A stretch of 64,000 nt of DNA from an uncultured Pelagibacteraceae bacterium (GCA_902610315.1 CACLVA010000004.1:1-64000), one strand, 5' to 3'. Shown: positions 34,999-45,867, counted from the stretch's first letter. Notes: generated by a model not told the origin, from the letters alone. A program made the numbers and translations.

Positions 34999-37584
34999 AT
35001 GAATTTAGTCATTGTTGAAAGTCCAGCTAAAGCAAAAACAATAAATAAGTATTTAGGAAAAGATTACACAGTTCTTGCAAGCTACGGTCATATAAGAGAT
35101 TTGCCATCTAAAAATGGATCTGTAGATCCAGAAAATAAATTTAAAATGATATGGGAAGTAGATAGTTTTTCGAAAAAATATTTAAAAGAAATTACAGATG
35201 TTGCAAAAGATTCTAATAAAATTATTTTAGCTACCGACCCTGATCGTGAAGGAGAAGCAATAGCGTGGCATGTTAAAGAATTTTTAGATGAAAAAAAAAT
35301 ACTTAAAGATAAAAAAATTGAAAGAGTAGTATTTAACGAAATCACAAAAAAAGCAGTTATAAATGGTATAGAAAATCCTAGATCGCTTGAAGGTCAACTT
35401 GTTGACGCATACATGGCAAGAAGAGCTTTAGATTATTTAGTAGGTTTTAACATTTCACCAATATTATGGACTAAATTACCAGGCTCTAAATCTGCTGGTA
35501 GAGTTCAATCAGTAGCCTTAAGATTGTTAACTGAAAGAGAGCATGAAATAGAAGTATTTAATCCAGAAGAATTTTGGACAATAAATGTAAATTTTATTAC
35601 TTCTTCAAAAAATATTTTAACTTCGTCAATATCTGAATTAAACGGAGAAAAAATTGAAAAATTTAGTTTTAGAAATAAAGAAGATATAAATAATGCTATA
35701 TCAAAAATTAAAGAAAAAAAATATTTAATTAAAGATATAACTTCAAAAATATATACAAGGAACCCGTCAGGTCCTTTCACAACTTCAACTCTCCAGCAAT
35801 CTGCTTCAAGTAAATTAGGTTTTGGTGCTTCAAGAACAATGCAAATTGCACAAAGACTCTATCAAGGTATTGAGATAGATGGGGATACCAAAGGTTTAAT
35901 AACTTATATGAGGACCGATGGTACCAATATATCTAAAGAAGCTATTCCATTATTTAGAAAATATATAGAGGAAAATTATGGTAACGATTATCTTCCTGAA
36001 CAAGCTAATAATTATTCTGGTAAAAAAGCAAAAAATGCACAAGAAGCGCATGAAGCAATCAGACCAACGGAAATAAAAAATTCACCTGAAGGTATAAAAA
36101 AATATTTAAGTACAGATCAGTATAAATTATATGATCTTATTTGGTCGAGAGCTCTATCATCTCAAATGCAACCAGCTAAATTTGATAGAAAAACTATATT
36201 AATTACCTCAGAAGATGGAAAGAACATATTAAAATCTAGTGGTTCAACTATAAAATTTGATGGGTTTTTAAAACTTCAAAAAATTGATGAAAATGATGAT
36301 GAAAAAATATTACCTGAAGTATCTAAAGGACCAATCGAAATAAAAGAATTTAATGATGAGCAACATTTTACACAACCACCCCCACGTTTTTCAGAAGCAA
36401 GTTTAGTTAAAAAATTAGAAGAATTAGGAATTGGTCGTCCCTCAACATATGCAAGTATAATCTCTGTTATATCTAATAGAGGATATGCTGATATAGTAAA
36501 TAAGAGATTTTTTCCAACTGATAGAGGAAAATTACTATCTGCCTTCTTGGAGAAACTTTTTTCCAGATATGTTGACTATGATTTTACTGCAAAACTTGAA
36601 GATCAATTAGACGATATTACATCAGGGAAAGAAAACTGGATAAAAGTTTTAGATCAATTTTGGAAAGATTTTAACGAAAATGTCTCTAATGTTAAAGAGA
36701 AAAGGACTAGAGAAGTTTTAGATTTACTTAATGATAGTTTAGGAAGTTTAATTTTTGACAAAAATAGTAATGGTAAGGTGGATAGAAGCTGTAAATTATA
36801 TAATAAAGATTGTAAGTTTTCAGTTGAAGGAACATTAAGCTTAAAAAATAGCTTTAGAGGCGGCGCATTTATTGGTTGTTCTAATTACCCAGACTGTAAA
36901 TATACAAGACCATTATCAAAAGCAAAAGCTGCTGCCCAAGCAAATCTGTCGGAACCTAAATTAATAGGAAAAAATGATATCGGTAAGGATATTTATTTAA
37001 AAAATGGAAGATTTGGACCTTATTTACAATACGAACTAAGCGATGAAGAAATAGAAAATATTAAAAAACCGAGAACTAAAACCAAAAAGAAAAAGAAAGA
37101 AGAAAGTAACTTTAAAAATGTATCAATACCAAAAGGTTTAGATATAGAAAATGTTGATTTAGAAAAAGCAAAATATTTATGTTCACTTCCTAAAATAATA
37201 GGTAAACATCCAGACTTAGATAAAGACATTACAATTAACGTTGGACGATTTGGTCCATATTTAAAATGTGATAATAAATCTGCAAGATTAGAAAGTATCG
37301 ATGAATTATTTAACATAGGATTAAATAGAGCAATAACTTTAATATCAGAAGCTAAACCAGGAAGAATTTCATCTTCTATGATAAAAGATTTAGGTGAGCA
37401 TCCAGAAGACAAAAAACCAGTTAGAATTATGAAGGGTCAGTACGGTCCTTACATTAAATACAAATCATTAAACGCTACAATTCCTGAAGAGAAAGATCCA
37501 GCTGAACTTACAATGGAAGAGGCATTGATTTTGATTGAGAAAAGAAAAGAATACGATAGAAGTAAAAAGAAAAAAAATAAATGA
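34999..37584 (+). CDS. topA: DNA topoisomerase I
   Basis: 861 residues. It relaxes negative supercoils. The Toprim start NLVIVESPAKAKTINKYLG, the acidic ATDPDREGEAIAWH, and the active tyrosine Y303 in GLITYMRTDGTNIS are all visible. The C-terminal part holds one tetracysteine-like zinc module (CKLYNKDC...CSNYPDC) and three topoisomerase C-terminal repeats marked by GRFGPYLQY, GRFGPYLKC and GQYGPYIKY, then a basic tail. It overlaps the RidA-like gene by 4 bases. Confidence 0.97.
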   Translation: MNLVIVESPAKAKTINKYLGKDYTVLASYGHIRDLPSKNGSVDPENKFKMIWEVDSFSKKYLKEITDVAKDSNKIILATDPDREGEAIAWHVKEFLDEKKILKDKKIERVVFNEITKKAVINGIENPRSLEGQLVDAYMARRALDYLVGFNISPILWTKLPGSKSAGRVQSVALRLLTEREHEIEVFNPEEFWTINVNFITSSKNILTSSISELNGEKIEKFSFRNKEDINNAISKIKEKKYLIKDITSKIYTRNPSGPFTTSTLQQSASSKLGFGASRTMQIAQRLYQGIEIDGDTKGLITYMRTDGTNISKEAIPLFRKYIEENYGNDYLPEQANNYSGKKAKNAQEAHEAIRPTEIKNSPEGIKKYLSTDQYKLYDLIWSRALSSQMQPAKFDRKTILITSEDGKNILKSSGSTIKFDGFLKLQKIDENDDEKILPEVSKGPIEIKEFNDEQHFTQPPPRFSEASLVKKLEELGIGRPSTYASIISVISNRGYADIVNKRFFPTDRGKLLSAFLEKLFSRYVDYDFTAKLEDQLDDITSGKENWIKVLDQFWKDFNENVSNVKEKRTREVLDLLNDSLGSLIFDKNSNGKVDRSCKLYNKDCKFSVEGTLSLKNSFRGGAFIGCSNYPDCKYTRPLSKAKAAAQANLSEPKLIGKNDIGKDIYLKNGRFGPYLQYELSDEEIENIKKPRTKTKKKKKEESNFKNVSIPKGLDIENVDLEKAKYLCSLPKIIGKHPDLDKDITINVGRFGPYLKCDNKSARLESIDELFNIGLNRAITLISEAKPGRISSSMIKDLGEHPEDKKPVRIMKGQYGPYIKYKSLNATIPEEKDPAELTMEEALILIEKRKEYDRSKKKKNK

Positions 37585-38042
37585 GTGCTGATAAAAGATT
37601 AAAAGAAAATAACATTGTTTTACCTGAAGCGCCCGCGCCAGTAGGATCATACGTAGCAAGTAAAATTGTTGGAAAATTATTATATATTTCAGGGCAAATC
37701 TCTATGAACTCAAAAGGTGAGTTGATAAAAGGTAAATTGGGTAAAGATTTAAATACCGAAGATGGATATAAAGCAGCAGAAAGATGTGCACTAAGTATTT
37801 TAGCTCAAGCAAAGAAAATATTATCTGGAGATCTAGATAAAATAAAATCTTGTATAAAAATTGTAGGTTTTGTTAATTCAACAGATGATTTTATAGAACA
37901 ACCAAAGGTTATTAATGGTGCATCTGATATGTTGGTTAAGATCCTAGAAGATAAAGGCATGCATACTAGGGCGGCAGTTAGTGTAAATAGTTTACCGTTA
38001 GGTGTTGCAGTTGAGATTGATGCAATTTTTGAAATAAAATAA
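37581..38042 (+). CDS. RidA/YjgF-family protein
   Basis: 153 residues of the RidA/TdcF/UK114 superfamily. Members hydrolyse reactive enamine/imine intermediates from PLP enzymes or have related roles. Seen: PEAPAPVGSYVASKIVGKLLYISGQIS, and late RAAVSVNSLPLGVAVEIDAIFEI. The usual imine-binding arginine appears within HTRAAVSV, so deaminase activity is possible, but several RidA subgroups lack it. It overlaps topA by 4 bases and abuts the convergent ugd stop. Confidence 0.88.
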   Translation: MSADKRLKENNIVLPEAPAPVGSYVASKIVGKLLYISGQISMNSKGELIKGKLGKDLNTEDGYKAAERCALSILAQAKKILSGDLDKIKSCIKIVGFVNSTDDFIEQPKVINGASDMLVKILEDKGMHTRAAVSVNSLPLGVAVEIDAIFEIK

Positions 38043-39341
38043 CTATCTTCCTACACCAAAATAATTAATACCTTTTTTTTTCATTGATTTTGGAGAATAT
38101 AGATTACGCATATCAAATATCTTAAAATTGCTCTTTTTAATTAATTTTTTGAAATTTAAAGTTTTAAATTCATTCCATTCAGTGTGAAGTATTATTAAAT
38201 CTGATCTAAGGCATGCTTGAGATACATTTTTACAATATTTAACTCTTTTAAATTTTTTGAATTCATTTTTTTTACCTGATGGATCAAAATAATTGATAAT
38301 AGCACCTTTTTTCAATAATTTTGGTATCATATATAAACTTGATGCTTCTCTCATATCGTCAGTGTTAGGCTTAAAAGTAACTCCTAAAAAAGTTATTAAT
38401 TTATTTTTTAGATTATTATTTAAAATTTTGTATACTTTTTCTGTTAACAATTTTTTTCTATCTTCATTTGATTTAATTACAGCTTTTATAATTGATAAAT
38501 TTGATTTAAACTTATTTGAGGTATCTATTATTGCTCTAGTATCTTTAGGAAAACAGGAACCACCATATGCTGGGCCTGCTCTTAAAAATCTATCCCCTAT
38601 TCGTTGATCTGAGCCCATACCTTGGGAAATTTCTTTAATATCAACATTTGTTTTTTCGCAAAGATTTGCTAATTCATTGATATAAGATATCTTTGTAGCT
38701 AGAAAAGCATTTGATGCATATTTAATTAGTTCAGCTCCACGTCTTGAAGTTCTAAAATATCTGCTTGTCTTTTTAACTATGGGTAAATAAAGGTTTTTAA
38801 GATATTTATTAGCCTTATTACTATCAGTTCCGATTACAACTCTATCAGGACTCAAAAAATCTCTTATTGCTTCACCCTCTCTTAAAAATTCAGGATTAGA
38901 AACAACATCTACCAATTTTTTTCTTTTTTGTTTTATCAAAATTTTTTCAATTTTATCACCAGTAGTGACAGGTACTGTAGACTTTGTAATAACAACTTTG
39001 TATTTTTTAATAAATTTTTTTAAATTATTGGCAACATTAAAAACATATTTCAAATCAGCCGAGTTACTATTTTTTTTAGTGGGCGTACCAACACAAATAA
39101 ATATAATATCAGAGTTTTCTACTGCCTCTTTTAGATTATTTGTAAAAATTAATCTTTTTTGTTTGTAATTACGTTTTAAAATTTCCTCTAGACCTGGCTC
39201 ATATATTGGGAGTATTCCTTTATTAAGTGCATTAATTTTTTCAATGTCATTATCTACACAATAAACAGTATTTCCTAGATCTGAAAAACAAACTCCACTA
39301 ACCAAGCCAACATAGCCTGTTCCTATCATACATAATTTCAT
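38043..39341 (-). CDS. ugd: UDP-glucose 6-dehydrogenase
   Basis: 432 residues. It oxidises UDP-glucose twice to UDP-glucuronate with NAD. Seen: the Rossmann start LCMIGTGYVGLVSGVCFSD, the catalytic cysteine in GPAYGGSCFPKDTRA, the lysine in ASNAFLATKISYINE, and FLGVTFKPNTDDMREASS. It overlaps galU by 4 bases, which makes its substrate's precursor, so the two form a compact UDP-glucuronate unit for surface polysaccharide. Confidence 0.96.
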   Translation of the reverse strand: MKLCMIGTGYVGLVSGVCFSDLGNTVYCVDNDIEKINALNKGILPIYEPGLEEILKRNYKQKRLIFTNNLKEAVENSDIIFICVGTPTKKNSNSADLKYVFNVANNLKKFIKKYKVVITKSTVPVTTGDKIEKILIKQKRKKLVDVVSNPEFLREGEAIRDFLSPDRVVIGTDSNKANKYLKNLYLPIVKKTSRYFRTSRRGAELIKYASNAFLATKISYINELANLCEKTNVDIKEISQGMGSDQRIGDRFLRAGPAYGGSCFPKDTRAIIDTSNKFKSNLSIIKAVIKSNEDRKKLLTEKVYKILNNNLKNKLITFLGVTFKPNTDDMREASSLYMIPKLLKKGAIINYFDPSGKKNEFKKFKRVKYCKNVSQACLRSDLIILHTEWNEFKTLNFKKLIKKSNFKIFDMRNLYSPKSMKKKGINYFGVGR

Positions 39342-40153
39342 AACTTTGATATTTCTATTCCTGATTTAATATACCCGGCCATACTACCGCAATCTAAATA
39401 TTTTCCACGGAATTTGTGTCCAATAAATTTATCACCTTCGTTTATCAATTTTTTAATTGCATCAGTAATGTGAATTTCACCGCCTTTACCTGGTTTAAGA
39501 TTTTTTAGTTTAGAAAATATTTTTTTTGGAAGTATATATCTACCTATAACAGCATTCGTTGAAGGTGCACTTTTAATAGTTGGTTTTTCAATAACATCTT
39601 TAATAAAAAAATTATTCTTATTAAGTCTTTTAGATAACGAATATATGCCCCATCTACTTACGTTATTTTTTTTTACTTTCATACTTGCCATCACAGAACA
39701 TTTATTTTTCATATTTATGCTAATCATATCTTTTGAACAATTATTTTTTACGATTAAATCATCTGGTAACAACATTAAAAAATATTTATCTTTTATAAAT
39801 TTCTTTGTTTTAAGTACAGCATCACCAGTACCCAAAGGTTTATTTTGATATACAAATTTTATCATTTTTTTATATTTTAGGATTTTTTTATACTCGTTAA
39901 TTATTCTTTTATCTTTCTTTTTTTTTATAATCTTTTTATAAAAACTATCCTTATAAAAATAATCTTTTATCATCATTTTTTTTTTGGAAATTATAAATAC
40001 AACTTCTTTAATGCCGGCATCAATGCATTCATCTAGTATATATTCAATGCCAGCTTTACCATTCATTGGTAACAATTCTTTTGCAAAAACGCTAGTTAAT
40101 GGCAGTAGTCTTGTACCAAGGCCTGCCAAAGGTATTATTGCTTGTCTAATCAT
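39338..40153 (-). CDS. galU: UTP-glucose-1-phosphate uridylyltransferase
   Basis: 271 residues. It makes UDP-glucose from UTP and glucose 1-phosphate. The nucleotide loop IIPLAGLGTRLLPLTSVFAKELLP (read in parts) is the family signature, with the lysine after FAKELLP; later LPDDLIV and GKGGEIHITDAIKKL match. It heads the two-gene galU-ugd unit and diverges from panC over 29 bases. UDP-glucose also feeds the epimerase and mutase at 14.6-16.8 kb. Confidence 0.95.
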   Translation of the reverse strand: MIRQAIIPLAGLGTRLLPLTSVFAKELLPMNGKAGIEYILDECIDAGIKEVVFIISKKKMMIKDYFYKDSFYKKIIKKKKDKRIINEYKKILKYKKMIKFVYQNKPLGTGDAVLKTKKFIKDKYFLMLLPDDLIVKNNCSKDMISINMKNKCSVMASMKVKKNNVSRWGIYSLSKRLNKNNFFIKDVIEKPTIKSAPSTNAVIGRYILPKKIFSKLKNLKPGKGGEIHITDAIKKLINEGDKFIGHKFRGKYLDCGSMAGYIKSGIEISKL

Positions 40154-40182
40154 AAATAACTATTATTAGTGAAGTACCATAA

Positions 40183-40986
40183 ATGATTATTTTTAAAAGC
40201 ATTAATAAACTTAGAAAAGAAGTTAATTTTAAGGCAGATATTGGTTTTGTCCCAACCATGGGAGCCTTGCATCAAGGACACATGAGTTTGATAAAGAAAT
40301 CACAAAAAAAATGCAAAAAAACATTAGTAAGTATATTTGTTAACCCTGCACAATTTAATAATAAAAAAGATTATAAAAAATACCCAAAAAATATTCAAAA
40401 AGATCTTAAATTGTTAAAAAATCTCAAAGTAGACTATGTTTTAATACCTACTGTTAAAGATGTATATGCAAACAAGAGTAAAAAAAAATTTAAAATTAGC
40501 AAATCAAATAAAATATTATGTGCTAAATATAGACCTGGTCATTTTGAGGGAGTTTTAGGTGTAATAAATCAATTTATCAAAAAATTAGAAATAAATAAGA
40601 TATTTTTGGGTGAAAAAGACTATCAACAGTACATACTGATTAGAGAATTTTTAAAAAAAAATTCAAATGTAAAAACCATATTATGCAAAACAGTTAGAAT
40701 GAATAATGGACTAGCTTATTCATCGAGAAATGAATTATTAAATCGAAGCTCCATAAATAAATCTGTTTTGCTTATTTCAAAATTGAGAAAATTATTTATT
40801 TCTTTAAGAAAAAATTTAAATAATAAAATTTTAATAAATAATTTTTTAAATAGGAATAAAGAATTTAATATTGAATATTTAGAATTAAGAAACAAAAATA
40901 ACTTAAGTAAAAAAATAAATAAAAAAAACGTAAAAATTTTTATTGCTTTTTATATTCAAGGAATAAGGTTAATTGATAATTTTTAA
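40183..40986 (+). CDS. panC: Pantothenate synthetase
   Basis: 267 residues. It joins pantoate and beta-alanine with ATP to give pantothenate for CoA. Seen: FVPTMGALHQGHMSLIKKS with the ATP-binding HxGH, SIFVNPAQFN, GHFEGVLGVI, and LGEKDYQQYILIRE. The C-terminal dimer domain is lysine-rich and a little short but present (AYSSRNELL motif kept). It is a lone plus-strand gene overlapping the convergent mgtE by 4 bases. Confidence 0.95.
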   Translation: MIIFKSINKLRKEVNFKADIGFVPTMGALHQGHMSLIKKSQKKCKKTLVSIFVNPAQFNNKKDYKKYPKNIQKDLKLLKNLKVDYVLIPTVKDVYANKSKKKFKISKSNKILCAKYRPGHFEGVLGVINQFIKKLEINKIFLGEKDYQQYILIREFLKKNSNVKTILCKTVRMNNGLAYSSRNELLNRSSINKSVLLISKLRKLFISLRKNLNNKILINNFLNRNKEFNIEYLELRNKNNLSKKINKKNVKIFIAFYIQGIRLIDNF

Positions 40987-42362
40987 TTGTAAAAAAAATA
41001 AGCACCTATTCCTAAAAATGAGAGAAAGCCAATAACATCTGTAATAGTTGTTACAAAAACACTAGAAGCTATTGCAGGATCTATATTAAATTTTTTTAGT
41101 GTAACTGGTATCAAAATTCCAAATAAGCCAGCAACAATCATATTTAAGATCATAGATACAGAAATAATTATAGATAATACATAATCTTTAAACCATAACT
41201 GTACAATTAAAGCACTGATAATTGCAAAAATTATTCCATTAAGAACTCCGATATTAAATTCTTTCAAAACAATCTTTAAAAAATTACTATCTGTTAAGTC
41301 ATTCGTAGCAATTCCTCTTATTGTTACAGCTAAAGTTTGCATTCCAGCATTACCACCCATTGAAGCAACTATTGGCATCAAAAATGCTAAAGCAACCATT
41401 TGTTCTATAGTTGCACCAAATTTACTAATTACCCATGTTGCTAGAAAAGCAGTAAATAAATTTAGTAATAACCAATTAAAACGTCTTTGTGTTTTTTTAA
41501 TTACTCCATCTGTAATCTCTTCATCACCTACTCCTGCTAATCTTAAAGTATCTTCTTCTGCTTCCTCTTTTAAAACAGTTAATATATCGTCACTTGTAAT
41601 CATACCTACTAATTTTCCATTTTTATCTATAACTGCAGCAGAATTTAAGTTATAATTTTCAAATAACCTTCCAACTTCTTCCTTGTCCATTTCTACTGGT
41701 ATTGTAACTTGTGATTCAAGCATTATATCAATCATTTTTGTTTCTCTTGAAGTTCGCAAAACTTTAGATGAAGGAACAGTTCCAAGTGGTTTAAATTCAC
41801 TGTCTATTATATAGATTTCTAAGAATTGATCTGGTAAATCTTTATTCTCTCTAAGATAATCAATTGTCTGACCCACAGACCAGTTACTAGGTATAGCTGT
41901 GAATTCTCTTTGCATAATTCTAGCAGCAGTATCTTCGGGGTAACTTAAACTTTCTAAGAGAACAAATCTGTCTTTGGGGGGAAGAGAAGATAGAATTTGG
42001 TTTTTATTTTCTTCTTCTATGTTTTCTAATATTTTAATAGCGTCATCTGACTCTAAATTTTTTAGTATAAAAACAATCGACTCAGAAGACAGCATTTTTA
42101 CTATCTCGGATTGAATATTTTCGTTTAATTCAACGAATATCTCAGGGTTGATATTAAAATTATTTAACTTAATCAGATTTTCACGATCATTCTGATTTAG
42201 ATGCTCGATAATATCTGCAGCGTCAGCAGGGTGCATTTCCTTAAAAGAATTTGAAAGGAAATCGACATCATTATTTTGAATTTTTTCTACAATAACTTTT
42301 ATATATTCTTTGTTAAATTCAAAATTTACTTTTTGATCTTTATTTTTTTTTAAAGTGGACAT
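40983..42362 (-). CDS. mgtE: Magnesium transporter MgtE
   Basis: 459 residues. Order: an N-terminal superhelical domain with EMHPADAADIIEHL, a CBS pair (about 140-265, with REFTAIPSNWSVGQTI and NSAAVIDKNGKLVGMIT) that senses cytosolic Mg, and a five-helix channel domain carrying FLMPIVASMGGNAGMQTL, the conserved selectivity region. All parts for a Mg-gated channel are present. It lies convergent with panC and divergent from lipB. Confidence 0.95.
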   Translation of the reverse strand: MSTLKKNKDQKVNFEFNKEYIKVIVEKIQNNDVDFLSNSFKEMHPADAADIIEHLNQNDRENLIKLNNFNINPEIFVELNENIQSEIVKMLSSESIVFILKNLESDDAIKILENIEEENKNQILSSLPPKDRFVLLESLSYPEDTAARIMQREFTAIPSNWSVGQTIDYLRENKDLPDQFLEIYIIDSEFKPLGTVPSSKVLRTSRETKMIDIMLESQVTIPVEMDKEEVGRLFENYNLNSAAVIDKNGKLVGMITSDDILTVLKEEAEEDTLRLAGVGDEEITDGVIKKTQRRFNWLLLNLFTAFLATWVISKFGATIEQMVALAFLMPIVASMGGNAGMQTLAVTIRGIATNDLTDSNFLKIVLKEFNIGVLNGIIFAIISALIVQLWFKDYVLSIIISVSMILNMIVAGLFGILIPVTLKKFNIDPAIASSVFVTTITDVIGFLSFLGIGAYFFYN

Positions 42363-42408
42363 TTTCTTACTTTTTAAAAATTTATTAGAACTATTAATAC
42401 AAAATACA

Positions 42409-42414
42409 TATAAT
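42409..42414 (+). promoter_or_regulatory. Candidate -10 element for lipB
   Basis: A perfect TATAAT lies 11 bases before the lipB ATG, with only a weak -35 candidate (TTAGAA at 42385-42390, 18 bases upstream). If used, transcription would start about 5 bases before the start codon, giving a nearly leaderless mRNA. In such AT-rich DNA the hexamer may also be chance. Confidence 0.35.
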
Positions 42415-42425
42415 ACAATTTTTAA

Positions 42426-43046
42426 ATGAATATAGAGATCAAAAATTCAATAAAACCAGTAAATTATAAAACTGCAATTAATATATTAGAAAAAAGAGTT
42501 CATAATTTAGCACTAAAAAAAGGAAGAGAACTCATATGGTTTTTAGAACATAAACCAATTTTTACAGCAGGAACAAGTTATAAAGAAAATGAGATTATTG
42601 AAAAATCAATAAAAATTTTCAAAACAAACAGAGGTGGAAAAATTACATGGCATGGACCTGGTCAAATAATTTGTTATTTGGTTATAGATTTAAATAAAAG
42701 AAAAAAAGATATTAGAAAATTTATATCAGCAATTGAAAAAAGTATTATCAATACTTTAAAAGAATTGGATATGAAATCTTTTAATGATAGAAAAAATATT
42801 GGAATATGGATAAATCATAATAAAGAAACTAAAAAGATTGCAGCTATAGGAATTAGAGTAAAAAAATGGATCGCTTTTCACGGATTTTCCATAAATTATT
42901 CGAACAGTTTAGAAGAGTATAAAAAAATTGTTCCATGCGGAATACATGATAAAGGTATTATAAACATAATTAATATCAAAAGAGTAAGTAAAGAACAAAT
43001 ATTGAAAATATTAAAAAAGAATCTATTAATTAATTTAGATTATTAA
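42426..43046 (+). CDS. lipB: Lipoyl(octanoyl) transferase
   Basis: 206 residues. LipB moves octanoyl from ACP to lipoyl domains, the first step in making lipoyl cofactor for 2-oxoacid dehydrogenases and glycine cleavage. Seen: [39 protein letters not shown] with the catalytic lysine region, and VPCGIHDKG with the catalytic cysteine. It is a single plus-strand gene whose last 12 bases overlap the convergent pseudouridine synthase gene. Confidence 0.95.
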   Translation: MNIEIKNSIKPVNYKTAINILEKRVHNLALKKGRELIWFLEHKPIFTAGTSYKENEIIEKSIKIFKTNRGGKITWHGPGQIICYLVIDLNKRKKDIRKFISAIEKSIINTLKELDMKSFNDRKNIGIWINHNKETKKIAAIGIRVKKWIAFHGFSINYSNSLEEYKKIVPCGIHDKGIINIINIKRVSKEQILKILKKNLLINLDY

Positions 43047-43937
43047 TCTTTTTTTATTTAAATAATCGTCAAAATAATCAGGGAGTTTAGCTTTAAAATT
43101 AAATTTCTTATTATTTATTAAAAATTTTATCTTATAAGAATGAAGCATTAATTTTTTTTGATCTTTATTTTTAGATTTAATAATATTATATTTGCTATCT
43201 CCAACTATAGGATTACCCATAAGTGAAAGTTGTTTTCTTAGTTGATGTTTTCTACCAGTTATTGGCTTTAGCTCAAGGAAACTGAAAAAATTGTTAGTAT
43301 TAATTACATTGTAATAAGTAATTGCTAGTTCTGAGATTTTTTTTTCTTTTTCATATTTAACTAAATTACCTCTTATTTCACCTTTTTTATTTTTAAATAC
43401 ACCATGACAAATAGCTAGATATGTTTTGTGAACTTTTCTTAATCTAAATAATGAAGTTAATAATTTCGCACTATTATAATTTTTAGCTATAATCATAACA
43501 CCTGATGTGTCTTTGTCTAAACGATGAACTGAATAGGGTTTAGTATCTTTAAATAAATTACTATTAGAAAAGATGTCTATTAAATTATTTTTTGATTTTG
43601 TTCCACCTTGCACAGAGACACCTGACTTTTTATTTATCACTATAAATTCGTCATTATCTTCAATTAATGATTTCTCATGTTCATCTAAATTTTTTTTTGA
43701 AGGTTTATACTTGATCGTTTTTATGTTTTTGAATTCATAATTGAAATTATAAAAACTTATTTCATCTCCAATTTTAAGTTTGTACGAGGAGTTTGTTTTT
43801 TTTTTATTTAACTTGATTTTCCCTTTTCTAATTGATTTTTCTAACAATGATTGAGGATATTTACCTATATTATTTTTAATCCATCTATCTAAACGCATAG
43901 TTGCATGAATTGGTTTTATTTTATAAGACCTATTCAT
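43035..43937 (-). CDS. RluC/RluD-family large-subunit rRNA pseudouridine synthase
   Basis: 300 residues. An N-terminal S4 RNA-binding domain ([25 protein letters not shown] in parts) precedes the catalytic domain with [17 protein letters not shown], whose aspartate is the nucleophile, and [23 protein letters not shown]. This fits RluC-type enzymes acting on 23S rRNA; the exact site cannot be assigned. It follows rplQ by 14 bases and may be transcribed as the tail of the ribosomal block. Confidence 0.9.
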   Translation of the reverse strand: MNRSYKIKPIHATMRLDRWIKNNIGKYPQSLLEKSIRKGKIKLNKKKTNSSYKLKIGDEISFYNFNYEFKNIKTIKYKPSKKNLDEHEKSLIEDNDEFIVINKKSGVSVQGGTKSKNNLIDIFSNSNLFKDTKPYSVHRLDKDTSGVMIIAKNYNSAKLLTSLFRLRKVHKTYLAICHGVFKNKKGEIRGNLVKYEKEKKISELAITYYNVINTNNFFSFLELKPITGRKHQLRKQLSLMGNPIVGDSKYNIIKSKNKDQKKLMLHSYKIKFLINNKKFNFKAKLPDYFDDYLNKKRLII

Positions 43938-43951
43938 TTATCTTAAATCGA

Positions 43952-44392
43952 TTATGCGGGTATTTGTTTTTTGTTTTTATCTTCTGTTTTAGGGTCTTCT
44001 TTTTTTTTCTTTTTAAATTTTCTTTTAGCCTCAACATCTCTATCTACAAATTCAATAACTGCCATAGGTGAATTGTCTCCATATCTATAGCCTGCTTTAA
44101 CTATTCTAGTATAACCACCAGCTCTTTTCTCATATCTTTTTGATAGTGTATTTAAGATTTTATTGGCGTTTGTTTTGTCTTGTAATTTAGAAATTAAAAC
44201 TCTGGTATTTGTTAAATTTTTTTTTTTTCCTAAAGTTATCAGCTTTTCTGCTTGAGGCTTTATGAGTTTTGCTTTAGGTAAAGTTGTTATAATTTGCTCG
44301 TATTTGATAAGCGAATTAAGCATATTTTTAATTAAAGCTTTTCTGTGTTCTGATGTTCTATTAAGTTTTTTATAACCTAACTTATGTCTCAT
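43952..44392 (-). CDS. rplQ: 50S ribosomal protein L17
   Basis: 146 residues. The core ([20 protein letters not shown] at the start, then [26 protein letters not shown]) is standard L17, at the exit-tunnel side of the large subunit. A highly charged Lys/Glu tail of about 25 residues follows. It is the last gene of the alpha operon, one base after rpoA. Confidence 0.96.
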   Translation of the reverse strand: MRHKLGYKKLNRTSEHRKALIKNMLNSLIKYEQIITTLPKAKLIKPQAEKLITLGKKKNLTNTRVLISKLQDKTNANKILNTLSKRYEKRAGGYTRIVKAGYRYGDNSPMAVIEFVDRDVEAKRKFKKKKKEDPKTEDKNKKQIPA

Positions 44393-44393
44393 T

Positions 44394-45422
44394 TTATATA
44401 CTTTCCTCTAACTTTTTAGACAATTCAGCTATATTTTCAGGGGGCCAATTTGGTATTTCCATTCCAAGATATAAAGACATTCCATTTAAGATTTCTTTAA
44501 TTTCATTTAAAGACTTCCTTCCAAAATTAGGGGTTCTTAACATCTCGCCTTCTGATTTTTGTACTAAATCTCCAATGTAAATAATATTATCATTTTTTAA
44601 ACAATTCATCGATCTAACTGAAAGTTCTAACTCATCCACTTTTCTTAAAAGGTTTCTATTAAATTCTGGTTCTTTAGGTGACTCAGAAATGGTAACCTCT
44701 TGTGGTTCATCAAAATTTACAAACATTGAAAGTTGATCTTGAAAGATTCTTGCTGAGTAAGCTAGTGCATCTTCTGCTGATATTGATCCATTCGTTTCAA
44801 CCTCCATGGTAAGTTTATCGTAGTCTAATGCTTTACCTTCTCTAGCTGTGCTTACAGAGTATGAAACTTTTTTAACTGGACTAAATAAGGAGTCAATTGG
44901 TATTAGGCCTAATGGTGGTTCTTCTGGTTTATTAAAATCCGCAGAAACATATCCCTTACCATTGCCAACTGTCATTTCCATATGGAAGTTTGTATTTTCA
45001 TCTAAATTACAGATTACTAGATCTGGATTTAATATTTCTATTTCATTTACGGGTGTTATATTTGAAGCTTTTATTATACCAGGACCTTTTGCATCTAAAA
45101 TTAATTTTTTTGGTCCCTCAGAATTACTTTTTAATGCTAACGATTTTACGTTTAAAACAATATCTGTTACATCCTCTCTAACACCTTTAATTGATGTAAA
45201 TTCATGAAGAACTCCATCAATTTGAATAGCTGTGACAGCCGTGCCTCTTATTGATGAAAGCAAAATCCTTCTCAATGAGTTTCCTAAAGTTAAGCCATAA
45301 CCTTTCTCTAGTGGTTCGGCAACAATCTTTGCGTAAGATTTATCGTCACTAAGGTTAACATCTACTTTACCAGGTTTAATTAGTGACTTCCAATTTTTTA
45401 TATTTACCTCTGTGTTTTCCAT
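44394..45422 (-). CDS. rpoA: RNA polymerase subunit alpha
   Basis: 342 residues. Alpha dimerises to nucleate RNA polymerase assembly. The N-terminal domain has [23 protein letters not shown], and the C-terminal domain (about 255-325), which contacts UP elements and activators, has [17 protein letters not shown] clear Shine-Dalgarno AAGGAG lies 7 bases before the ATG. Start and rpsK stop share one base. Confidence 0.97.
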   Translation of the reverse strand: MENTEVNIKNWKSLIKPGKVDVNLSDDKSYAKIVAEPLEKGYGLTLGNSLRRILLSSIRGTAVTAIQIDGVLHEFTSIKGVREDVTDIVLNVKSLALKSNSEGPKKLILDAKGPGIIKASNITPVNEIEILNPDLVICNLDENTNFHMEMTVGNGKGYVSADFNKPEEPPLGLIPIDSLFSPVKKVSYSVSTAREGKALDYDKLTMEVETNGSISAEDALAYSARIFQDQLSMFVNFDEPQEVTISESPKEPEFNRNLLRKVDELELSVRSMNCLKNDNIIYIGDLVQKSEGEMLRTPNFGRKSLNEIKEILNGMSLYLGMEIPNWPPENIAELSKKLEESI

Positions 45423-45865
45423 TAAACTCTCCTTTTTTTGGGTGGCCTAGTTCCATTATGGGGCATTGGTGTTGTATCTTTAATTGATAAAATTTTAAAA
45501 CCTCTAGCTTGTAGTGCTCTTAATGCTGTTTCTCTACCTGAACCAGGGCCTTTAACTTCGACTGTTAATGTCTTCATTCCATATTCTAATGCTTTAGTTG
45601 CAGCTGAGTCTGCTGCTATTTGAGCTGCATAAGGTGTAGATTTCCTAGATCCTTTAAAACCTTTTTGTCCTGCAGATGACCATGAAATTATATTTCCTTG
45701 GGTGTCTGCTATTGAAACTATAGTATTATTAAAACTAGATTGCACGTATGCTATACCATTAATTATATTTTTTTTTACTTTTTTCTTTTTTGAGTAAGAA
45801 CTTTTTTTTATTTCTTTTTGTTCTTTAATGTCATTTTTTTTTTCAGTTTCTTTACTTTTTACCAT
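45422..45865 (-). CDS. rpsK: 30S ribosomal protein S11
   Basis: 147 residues. S11 lines the mRNA exit path of the platform. The conserved core runs from [21 protein letters not shown] to [16 protein letters not shown]. An extra Lys/Glu-rich N-terminus makes it about 18 residues longer than usual. It lies 2 bases after rpsM and shares a base with rpoA. Confidence 0.96.
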   Translation of the reverse strand: MVKSKETEKKNDIKEQKEIKKSSYSKKKKVKKNIINGIAYVQSSFNNTIVSIADTQGNIISWSSAGQKGFKGSRKSTPYAAQIAADSAATKALEYGMKTLTVEVKGPGSGRETALRALQARGFKILSIKDTTPMPHNGTRPPKKRRV

Positions 45866-45867
45866 AA

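Noticed and set aside
34995-35000. TATAAT next to topA as a promoter -10.
   Set aside because: It overlaps the topA ATG (34999), so transcripts would begin inside the gene; the nearby TTGACT is 25 bases away, too far to pair with it.
44848-45207. Long open frames opposite conserved genes, for example 119 codons antisense to rpoA and similar ones opposite topA, rpoC and rplP.
   Set aside because: They mirror the codon pattern of the real gene on the other strand and show no recognisable domain or ribosome-binding site.
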